Source: Lentisalinibacter orientalis
Lineage (GTDB): Bacteria; Pseudomonadota; Gammaproteobacteria; Steroidobacterales; Woeseiaceae
Length of the DNA stretch: 64,000 nt
Direction: 5' to 3'
Assembly (NCBI RefSeq): GCF_040706535.1
Contig: NZ_JAPDRJ010000001.1
Coordinates: 1,674,001 to 1,738,000 of the forward strand
Program-made: the position numbers and the translations under genes
Part shown: positions 16,061 to 22,306 of the stretch, in pieces
How the letters are laid out: each line of letters starts with the position of its first letter
How positions within the stretch are numbered: position 1 is the stretch's first letter
The notes under the pieces: generated by a model
Databases searched by the model: none
The model's input: the letters and a program-made list of their open reading frames with translations, nothing else
Told to the model about the DNA's origin: nothing

Positions 16061-16095
16061 AGCGGTTAGTGCTCAGGCGCTAGTCGCTTTCCTTT
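16061..16095 (+). terminator. Terminator attached to tRNA-Arg copy 2
   Basis: AGCGGTTAGTGC pairs with GCGCTAGTCGCT apart from small mismatches, followed by a T-rich tail (TTTCCTTTT). It corresponds to the hairpin after copy 1. Confidence 0.7.
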
Positions 16096-16224
16096 TCAGC
16101 ACCCCAGGGCGCTCCGGCGAGCGCTCAGTCTCGGGCCGGCCCGGGGGTACGGCATTGACCTTCGTCAACGGGCAGGAACGAACTTGAGGGCACGCCTGGC
16201 AGCCGGCGCCGGGTGCCACGTCGA

Positions 16225-16785
16225 TCAGGTCGAGAGCATGCCCTCGAGCCGCTCGATCAGGTCGGGAAAGTGGGTCGAGCCCACGTAGATCTTGATGATC
16301 TGACTGCTCGGGTCGATCAGGAATTTCGTCGGCGTGTTCTGGGTGTCGTCGAACATCCGGGCGAGACTGCCGTCGGCATCGTGGACGATGTCGAAGGGCA
16401 TGCCCTGGCTGCGTACCACCCGCACTATCTCGTCCCGCCGGTCGTAGGGCATCGCAACCGCGAGCGTGACGAGGCCCTCGCGCGCATACCGGCGATGTAC
16501 GGCGATCAGCGACGGCATCTCGCTCATGCAGGGACCGCAGGTGGGCGACCAGAAACTGACCAGGACCGGACGACCGGCCAGGGTCTCGAGGGTCTTCGCT
16601 TCGCCCGCGAGCGTCGTCATCGCGAAATCGGGTGCCGGCCGCGGGCGGCTCGCGAGAAACGGCAGGGCCGCCAGCATCGCGATCAAGGCGAAGGCGACGA
16701 CGACGAAGACGAGCGCGCCGCGGCGGGGGTTCTCGCCGTTCGGCGCTGCGTTCGGGGGCACGGTCTGGCTCATGTCGTTGCTCAT
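16225..16785 (-). CDS. TlpA-like membrane-anchored thioredoxin
   Basis: This 186-residue protein has one N-terminal membrane anchor (RGALVFVVVAFALIAMLAAL) and a periplasmic thioredoxin fold with the active site WSPTCGPCMSEMP, a C-G-P-C motif. Later segments (VHDADGSLARMFDD, then TPTKFLIDPSSQIIKIYVGS, which includes the cis-Pro turn) complete the TlpA pattern. Such proteins reduce or shuttle disulfides in the cell envelope, for example in cytochrome c maturation. No maturation genes are adjacent. It lies between tRNA scars 2 and 3 but has chromosomal-like GC. Confidence 0.85.
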   Translation of the reverse strand: MSNDMSQTVPPNAAPNGENPRRGALVFVVVAFALIAMLAALPFLASRPRPAPDFAMTTLAGEAKTLETLAGRPVLVSFWSPTCGPCMSEMPSLIAVHRRYAREGLVTLAVAMPYDRRDEIVRVVRSQGMPFDIVHDADGSLARMFDDTQNTPTKFLIDPSSQIIKIYVGSTHFPDLIERLEGMLST

Positions 16786-17008
16786 CGGCCGGTGCTCGGT
16801 CGGTTAGTGAGTTCCAAGGTCCAAAGGTTCCCGAAAAACGGATCGTAAGACAAGCGGCTGTGGAACGTGGAGCGGTCGAGCAGGGGAGCGCAACCGCCAC
16901 CACGCGGGATGTGGAATCCCGTGAATAGGACAGGCACATTCTCGCGTTGGTTTACTACCTCGACTAATATGTCCCTGTCGCTCGTTTGGCAATCTTCCGG
17001 AGACCCCG

Positions 17009-17350
17009 ATGCCCAAGACAATCGTCGTGTTCGCCGTGCTGTTGATCGCGCTTGGCGTCGGCGCTTTCCTGATGTCTTCCAGCCGTACCGCCCTGCTGCC
17101 TGCCTACGTAGGCGGCGCATTGGTGATCGTCGGGGTCCTGGCGATGGTACTCGCTGGTCTTCGCAAATACCTGCTTCCGGTGGCCGGGCTCGTCGCCCTG
17201 CTCGGCGCTCTGGCCCCGGCGGCGGCGCTCGCCATCCGCGCAGCCGCCATGAGCCCGCTTGCCCTGACGGTCAACATCGGCATGCTGGCTTTGAGCGCGA
17301 CACTATTCGCCCTGATCGTCCGCGACTTCATGGCCGCACGGCGCGCCTAG
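17009..17350 (+). CDS. Small membrane protein, about four TM segments
   Basis: This 113-residue protein is almost wholly hydrophobic, with segments at TIVVFAVLLIALGVGAFLM, AYVGGALVIVGVLAMVLAGL, LLPVAGLVALLGALAPAAAL and LTVNIGMLALSATLFALIV. I recognise no family. It is an isolated gene between tRNA scars 2 and 3. Confidence 0.65.
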   Translation: MPKTIVVFAVLLIALGVGAFLMSSSRTALLPAYVGGALVIVGVLAMVLAGLRKYLLPVAGLVALLGALAPAAALAIRAAAMSPLALTVNIGMLALSATLFALIVRDFMAARRA

Positions 17351-17689
17351 CGGACGGGCAGTGGCCGCTGTGTCAGCCGGCGCGGCATGCGCCGAAAGGA
17401 AGATTAAGCGGGTTTCTCCAGTAGGGCATCGGCGGCTGCTTCCGACGAAGCGGGTTCCAACTGGTGATCGGCTGGCCGTCCACTACGACCTTTGCATGCC
17501 AGTCGTCCGCGTGCTGATAAAGTCCGCTTAGGGTTGCGATCAGTCTAGCTCAGAGCATCATCAAGTGTCCGGTTCGGCTCGAGTCCAGAACCTGGCAACT
17601 TTCTCCCGGTACCGCTACAGAATGACCGGTCTCGTTGTGCGGGTTCAATCGGTGGTTGCAACACCTAGACTCTAACACTAGAGGAGGAG
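17351..17689. other. 339-bp gap with no convincing gene
   Basis: On the minus strand a frame ending at 17404 reads ADHQLEPASSEAAADALLEK followed by P-A-stop, which looks like a protein C-terminus, but upstream it has no supported body. It may be the remnant of a gene lost during the rearrangements. I see no RNA gene or clear repeat. Confidence 0.3.
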
Positions 17690-17920
17690 GTGATCGCGGA
17701 GTACCTGACGGCGGCCCTCGAGGACGAGAATCCGGACGTCTTCCTCGCAGCGGTGGTGAACGTGGCGAAGGTGCGCGGGATGACGGCGATCGCGGAGAGC
17801 ACGGGTCTGGGTCGCGAGAGCCTCTACAAGGCGATGACGCCGGGAGCAAAACCCCGCTACGACACCGTGCTGAAAGTGCTCCACAGCCTGGGTGTGAAGC
17901 TAACGGTCTCGGCAGCCTGA
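17690..17920 (+). pseudogene. Addiction-module antidote (TIGR02684-like), 5'-truncated
   Basis: The frame reads VIAEYLTAALEDENPDVFLA, then RGMTAIAESTGLGRESLYKA, then PRYDTVLKVLHSLGVKLTVS, the helix-turn-helix antidote family that pairs with HigB-like toxins. Normal members have 15-20 more residues before this point. Here a stop codon lies only eight codons upstream of the GTG at 17690, and no toxin gene precedes it. It is probably a remnant, though a short product from GTG is possible. Confidence 0.65.
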
Positions 17921-18089
17921 GCCGGTTCGGGCTCGAACATATTTGTGAACTCCAGGTTGTTTGCCGTTGCGGGAAATTTGCGTGTCTCGGTCCTGATTAG
18001 TGCTGCAAAGTACTGCAGATTCGGCAACGGAGCGTCCCACAGATTGCTTGCTAAATTGACGACTTTGAACTTCGCTTTCTAACTCCGAG

Positions 18090-18156
18090 CCAGGCGGTCG
18101 GGAGTTCGAGCGGGTGAGCTGGCGAAGCCAGCGAATCAATCTCTCCGGGCGCGCCA
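18090..18156 (+). repeat. tRNA-Arg 3' end, copy 3, with T-loop insertion
   Basis: CAGGCGGTCGGGAGTTCGAG ends at 18110, a 30-bp insert with the GAGCTGGCGAAGCCAGC hairpin follows, and the tRNA end resumes at 18141 with CTCTCCGGGCGCGCCA. This is the rightmost scar. Beyond it the sequence is uniformly GC-rich and gene-dense, so it marks the probable island boundary. Confidence 0.75.
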
Positions 18157-18175
18157 CATCCGCAATCAGAGCTAA

Positions 18176-18203
18176 CGGCTAGTGCCTGGGCGCTAGCCGC
18201 TTT
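18176..18203 (+). terminator. Terminator attached to tRNA-Arg copy 3
   Basis: CGGCTAGTGC pairs with GCGCTAGCCG and is followed by CTTTCTT. The stop codon of the opposite-strand NYN gene lies inside the right arm, so that gene may share the hairpin. Confidence 0.6.
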
Positions 18204-18609
18204 CTTGCATCCACGCCTCGAAGAACGCCTCCGGATCCACCACCGCCGCGCCACGTTTTCGAGCTCGCTTGGCCAGCTTGATATCGCGGGTCACGACCGT
18301 GACGACCGGGCCCGTCCTGGCGTCATCATCCCGTGCGGCGAGCTCCCGCAGAATCGCCCGGTCTGCGCACTGATCCGCTTTACCCCCGGGATAGACGACC
18401 TCGACCTGCGTTGAACGCTGTTCCCGGTGTGGCGTGCTGCCGTCGAAGTAGATGCGCACAACCTGTATCGGACCGGTAAATACGCCGACCGTTGCTTCGA
18501 CCAGTGCCTCACGGGCGGCGGTGCCGGGATGACCGTCCGCCAGATGCTCCGCGAAGCGAGCGCGCAGCGCGAAGAGCAGGTTGTGCCCGTCGACGAGAAA
18601 GAGGCGCGT
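18193..18609 (-). CDS. YacP-like NYN-domain ribonuclease, non-standard start
   Basis: The frame reads RLFLVDGHNLLFALRARFAE, then VVRIYFDGSTPHREQRSTQV, then YPGGKADQCADRAILRELAA, then VVTVVTRDIKLAKRARKRGA. This is the YacP/NYN PIN-like fold with acidic residues in V-D-G-H-N, K-A-D-x-x-D and T-R-D. The conserved fold begins right after an ACG codon at 18607-18609, and no ATG, GTG or TTG occurs in frame before an internal GTG at 18459 that would delete the first catalytic Asp. Either ACG is used or the start was lost by a T-to-C change. It follows the SDR gene with 1 bp between stop and ACG. Related NYN proteins act on RNA. Confidence 0.7.
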   Translation of the reverse strand, partial: TRLFLVDGHNLLFALRARFAEHLADGHPGTAAREALVEATVGVFTGPIQVVRIYFDGSTPHREQRSTQVEVVYPGGKADQCADRAILRELAARDDDARTGPVVTVVTRDIKLAKRARKRGAAVVDPEAFFEAWMQESG

Positions 18610-18610
18610 T

Positions 18611-19579
18611 CTACTCGACAGTCTCAGCCGTGCCTCCCGACAGGATCTCGTCCAGCATTGCGACGAGTTCGTCGCGGCTATGGCTGTACGGCCCCCACTG
18701 ATTCAGCTGCACGAGTTCGGTCAGTTTCGTCCGGATCGTTGCCACGTGCTCCTCTTCGTTCGGAGTCACCACGTAGCGGCGCAGCGGCTCTTCAGCGAAC
18801 AGCGCGTGCATGAATGCCTCGGAAACCTCGTCGGGTTCCTTGTAGGAGAGCTCCCGCTCGACGGTCCCCTTCTGGAACTGTCGCATCTCATCGGTGATCT
18901 CGCCGCCGGTGGCCTCGACCTGCGCGAAGGCGCGTGCGACGGCGCTGCGGCGGATGTGCGACTGGAAGTTACCCGGTTCCACGACGCTGACGTGGACCCC
19001 CAGCGGCTCCATCTCGGCGGCGAGCGCATCGGTGAACGCCTCGACCCAGTGCTTGCTGCCGCTGTAGGCGTTGCCGCCCGCCCAGGACATGGTGCCGGCG
19101 ATGGAACCGGTGGTGACGATGCGGCCGTTCTGCTCGGCGACCAGTGGCGCGAAGGCCTTGGTCGTCCGGTAGATGCCCTCGACGTTGACCTGGTAGACGA
19201 AGGTCTGCCCGGCGACCGGCGTCTCAAGCACCTTGCCGCCGCCGCCCACGCCCGCGTTATTCACCAGACCGTAGAGACCCGTGCCTCTCCTGGTGATGAG
19301 GTCGACGACGGCGTCGACCTGGTCCTGCTTCGTGACGTCGAGGCGGACCGCGGTGATGTTGTCGATGGCATCGAGCGCCTCGAGGTCTTCGTCCGACCGC
19401 GCTCCGGCGTAGACGTGATAGCCGCTCTCCGCGAGGGTCTCTGCCAGGTTGCGGCCGATGCCGGTGCTCGCGCCCGTCACCAGCACCCATTGTTCGGTCT
19501 CTGCCGCGACCGTCTGTGGGGCCGCAAAGCCGAGGAAAAGGAGCGCTGCAGCCGCAGCAGACTGGAGGAACCGGGTCAT
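18611..19579 (-). CDS. Short-chain dehydrogenase with N-terminal signal sequence
   Basis: This 322-residue protein starts with a signal-like segment (FLQSAAAAALLFLGFAAPQT then VAAE) and continues as a classical SDR. It has a cofactor motif VTGASTGIGR (T-G-x-x-x-G-I-G), LVNNAGVGG (N-N-A-G), the catalytic Ser in TTGSIAG, and Y-S-G-S-K with the catalytic Tyr and Lys. It should reduce or oxidise a hydroxyl/carbonyl group with NAD(P). Export of an SDR is unusual, since NAD(P) is not normally available in the periplasm, so the segment may be an anchor. The TetR gene upstream on the same strand is a likely regulator. Confidence 0.88.
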   Translation of the reverse strand: MTRFLQSAAAAALLFLGFAAPQTVAAETEQWVLVTGASTGIGRNLAETLAESGYHVYAGARSDEDLEALDAIDNITAVRLDVTKQDQVDAVVDLITRRGTGLYGLVNNAGVGGGGKVLETPVAGQTFVYQVNVEGIYRTTKAFAPLVAEQNGRIVTTGSIAGTMSWAGGNAYSGSKHWVEAFTDALAAEMEPLGVHVSVVEPGNFQSHIRRSAVARAFAQVEATGGEITDEMRQFQKGTVERELSYKEPDEVSEAFMHALFAEEPLRRYVVTPNEEEHVATIRTKLTELVQLNQWGPYSHSRDELVAMLDEILSGGTAETVE

Positions 19580-19660
19580 GGTTGTTTCCTTGTTCTTGTT
19601 CGGACGGGAGGGAAGATAGCACGGTTCTCGGCGCGCCGGCGGGAGCGCCCCGGCCTGGTA

Positions 19661-20248
19661 TCACTCCTCGACGAACGCCCGATGCGCGAGGAACTGCATC
19701 CAGCGAATGTACTCCTTCGTCGACCAGCCGCACTCGAGCGTGAGATGCTCCCAGTTCGGTACGAGGAGCATCGTCCACAGCGCCTCGGTGGCCTTCGGCC
19801 CCGTCCAGCCTTGTGCCAGCGTCCCATCGGCGTGCAGCGCGTCGATCGCTGCGCGGCAGCCGTCCTTCATCGCGATCATGCGATCGCGCCACGCGGCAGC
19901 CGCCGCCTCGTCGGCGTCCTGCGCCACCATGAGTGCCTTGCCGACGCCATAGATCTCGGGGATGAAGTTGCCCCAGAACTCGATATAGAGGCGCAGACGT
20001 TCGACGCCCGTTTCCGCGGCCCGCGAGGGCCCCAGCCGCTCCTCTACGTCGAGCAGTTCGCCACGGTAGAGCGTCGCCGCAATCAGCAGCTCCGTGCGGG
20101 ACGCGAAATGAAGGTACACCGCCTGGCGAGAGATTCCCGCCGCCTTTGCGATGTCCCCCATCCGCACCCCGTGGCCGCCCTTGTGTTCGAGCATCGCGAT
20201 GGTGGCTTCGAGGATTCGGGTGCGCGTTTCGGAATTTGCACTTGACAT
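19661..20248 (-). CDS. TetR-family repressor
   Basis: The ATG at 20248 gives 195 residues; an in-frame ATG at 20260 would add four. The N-terminal helix-turn-helix is typical: TRILEATIAMLEHKGGHGVR, then GDIAKAAGISRQAVYLHFAS. The C-terminal helical ligand domain carries Trp-rich stretches (WTGPKATEALWTMLL, WEHLTLECGWST). Two operator-like palindromes lie in the divergent gap before the DUF4345 gene, so it probably represses its own gene, the SDR behind it, and the operon at 20319-22132 until a small molecule binds. Confidence 0.9.
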   Translation of the reverse strand: MSSANSETRTRILEATIAMLEHKGGHGVRMGDIAKAAGISRQAVYLHFASRTELLIAATLYRGELLDVEERLGPSRAAETGVERLRLYIEFWGNFIPEIYGVGKALMVAQDADEAAAAAWRDRMIAMKDGCRAAIDALHADGTLAQGWTGPKATEALWTMLLVPNWEHLTLECGWSTKEYIRWMQFLAHRAFVEE

Positions 20249-20299
20249 GGTGTAAAGCATTCCCTAAGGTTGACGCCATGTCAATTGACACAGTGTCAA
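20242..20299. promoter_or_regulatory. TetR operator pair
   Basis: TTGACACAGTGTCAA (20285-20299) is a perfect palindrome. TTGACATGGTGTAAA (20242-20256) is a degenerate second copy 43 bp away that overlaps the tetR start. TTGACA also matches a -35 box, so binding would cover both divergent promoters. Confidence 0.7.
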
Positions 20300-20318
20300 G
20301 TCAAAGGAGGAAACGGTC

Positions 20319-20738
20319 ATGAATTCAAGAAGAAAAGCCATTTTCGACGGCATGACGGGCGCGCGGCTGGTCCTCGCTTTCAGCGGACTGGTGGCCGTCG
20401 CGATCGCCGCCGCCATCCTCGCCGCTCCGCAGGCCTTTTACGGCAGCTACGGGATCGAAGTCGTCGGCAACGCGACCCTGGTCAACGAGTTGAAGGCGCC
20501 GGCGGGCACGTTGCTGATCGCGGGCCTGCTGATGTTCGCCGGTGTGCTCCGGACGAGCCTCGCCGTGGTCTCGCTGGCCACGGCCACGGCGGTCTACCTG
20601 TCGTGCGGCCTGTCCCGCGTGCTGAGCATCGCCGTGGACGGTATGCCTCACAGCGGCATCGTGAGCGCCGCCGGCATCGAGATCGTCATCGGCGTGATCT
20701 GCCTGCTGACCCTGCTGCACTTCCGCCGCGCGCCCTGA
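20319..20738 (+). CDS. DUF4345-family membrane protein
   Basis: This 139-residue protein has four predicted membrane segments (LVLAFSGLVAVAIAAAILAA, LLIAGLLMFAGVLRT, LAVVSLATATAVYLSCGLSR and VSAAGIEIVIGVICLLTLLH). The A-P-A-G-x-L-L-I-A-G and G-L-S-R motifs are typical of DUF4345. Function is unknown. It is preceded by AAAGGAGGAAACG and is the first gene of a TetR-controlled operon with an NmrA-type oxidoreductase and a DUF1772 protein. Confidence 0.8.
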   Translation: MNSRRKAIFDGMTGARLVLAFSGLVAVAIAAAILAAPQAFYGSYGIEVVGNATLVNELKAPAGTLLIAGLLMFAGVLRTSLAVVSLATATAVYLSCGLSRVLSIAVDGMPHSGIVSAAGIEIVIGVICLLTLLHFRRAP

Positions 20739-20777
20739 GCCTGAACAACCGAAACTGAATCACCGAAGGAATAAACC

Positions 20778-21647
20778 ATGAAAGACGACAATCGGATCGA
20801 GACTGCGGCCGAGGTGACCCTGCTGACCGGCGGCAACGGCAAGGTGGGCCGCCGGGTGGCCCGCGCTATGGCGGCCCGGGGCATGGAGATCCGCATCGGC
20901 TCCCGTTCCGGAACGCCCGCCTTCGACTGGGAGGACGCCGGCACTTGGGACGCGGCACTGGCCGGTGTGACGGCGGCGTACATCGCCTACGCCCCCGACC
21001 TCGCGGTGACCGGTGCGGCAGACACCATCCGCGCCTTCGTGGCTCGGGCGGTCACTGCAGGCGTCCGGCGTCTGGTGCTGCTGTCCGGCCGGGGCGAGGA
21101 AGAGGCCCAGGCCTGCGAGCGGATCGTGCAGGAGTCCGGAGTGGACTGGACGATCGTTCGCGCCGGCTGGTTCATGCAGAACTTCTCGGAGGGCGAGTTC
21201 CTGCCGATGGTCATGGACGGCGCCATCACGCTGCCGGCGAGGGACATTCCCGAGCCCTTCATCGACGTGAACGACATCGCGGACGTGGCCGCGGCGGCAC
21301 TCAGTGAGGACGGCCACGCCGGGGAGGTGTACGAGGTCACCGGTCCGCGGGCGCTGACCTTTGCGGAACTGGCCGCGGAGATATCGGCGGCGGCCGGTCG
21401 CGAGGTCTCGTTCGTCCGTATCCCGCAGGAGGCGTTCACCGCCGCGCTGGCGGATGCGGGCGTTCCGGCCGATGTGGCCTGGTTGCTCGATTACCTCTTC
21501 GGCACCGTGCTCGATGGCCGTAATACGGACGTCTGCGACGGCGTGCAGCGAGCACTCGGCCGCGAACCCGGGGATTTCACCGAATTCGTGCACCGGGTTG
21601 CGGCCAGTGGCACCTGGAATACGGGCACCGCGGAGGCGGCGGCATGA
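20778..21647 (+). CDS. NmrA-type NAD(P)-binding oxidoreductase
   Basis: This 289-residue atypical SDR has the Rossmann motif LLTGGNGKVGRRVARAM (G-x-x-G-x-x-G). It then has RLVLLSGRGEEEAQACERIV in place of the usual catalytic Tyr-Lys, VDWTIVRAGWFMQNFSEGEF, and VNDIADVAAAALSEDGHAGE. This is the NmrA/quinone-reductase-2-like group, which senses redox cofactors or reduces quinones and reactive carbonyls. It overlaps the DUF1772 gene by 4 bp (ATGA). Confidence 0.88.
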   Translation: MKDDNRIETAAEVTLLTGGNGKVGRRVARAMAARGMEIRIGSRSGTPAFDWEDAGTWDAALAGVTAAYIAYAPDLAVTGAADTIRAFVARAVTAGVRRLVLLSGRGEEEAQACERIVQESGVDWTIVRAGWFMQNFSEGEFLPMVMDGAITLPARDIPEPFIDVNDIADVAAAALSEDGHAGEVYEVTGPRALTFAELAAEISAAAGREVSFVRIPQEAFTAALADAGVPADVAWLLDYLFGTVLDGRNTDVCDGVQRALGREPGDFTEFVHRVAASGTWNTGTAEAAA

Positions 21648-22132
21648 GCGCGGTTACGGAAGTCATGGCAATTGCCGCAATGGCGGCGCTGCTCGGCTCG
21701 GCAATCGTCGCCGGGGTTTTCTTCGCCTTCTCCAGCTTTGTCATGGGGGGCCTGGCGCGCCTGCCCGCGGCGGAGGGGATCGCAGCGATGCAGTCGATCA
21801 ATGTGGTCGTCCTGAACCGCTCGTTTCTCGGCGCCTTCGTCGGCACCGCAGCCGTGTCGCTGGTGGTCGCCGGTCTGGCCGTCGCCCGCTGGGGGAATCC
21901 GGAGGCGCCCTGGTTTCTGGCGGGGGCGCTGGCCTACATTGGCGGCACGTTCCTGGTGACGGGACTCGGTAACGTGCCGCTCAACGACCGGCTCGCGGCG
22001 GCCTGCGCGGCGGACCCGGGGGCGGTGCCGCTATGGGAGCACTACCTCGAACGCTGGACCCGCCTGAACACGTTGCGCACCGTCGCGGCCGCCGCCGCCG
22101 TCCTGCTGTTTCTCGTGGGCCTGCGGCAGTAG
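21644..22132 (+). CDS. DUF1772 (anthrone-oxygenase-like) membrane protein
   Basis: This 162-residue protein has four membrane segments and the DUF1772 pattern: VAGVFFAFSSFVMGGLARLP at the start, MQSINVVVLNRSF, and GNVPLNDRLAAAC before a final E-R-W-T-R-L-N-T-L-R-T. Some family members act with anthrone oxidation in polyketide pathways, but most bacterial ones are uncharacterised. It completes a three-gene TetR-controlled operon that may deal with a toxic small molecule. Confidence 0.82.
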   Translation: MSAVTEVMAIAAMAALLGSAIVAGVFFAFSSFVMGGLARLPAAEGIAAMQSINVVVLNRSFLGAFVGTAAVSLVVAGLAVARWGNPEAPWFLAGALAYIGGTFLVTGLGNVPLNDRLAAACAADPGAVPLWEHYLERWTRLNTLRTVAAAAAVLLFLVGLRQ

Positions 22133-22306
22133 GCCGCGCCGCGCCCGCCGCCGCTTTTTCCCGCCCGATTAATCGGTTACGCATGGCCGGTCTGCAATCG
22201 TTTTCCCGGGGTACAGTGTCCCAAAAATTGAATCGCACGACGGTCCTTTATCCGGTTTAATTAATGACCGTGACGCTTCGTGTGTTACTGAAAGGGGAAA
22301 AGTGAA

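Noticed and set aside
11187..18156. Complete tRNA genes at the three Arg-type ends
   Set aside because: Only the anticodon-stem-to-CCA part is present; no D-arm or 5' acceptor strand (GCGCCCG) precedes any copy.
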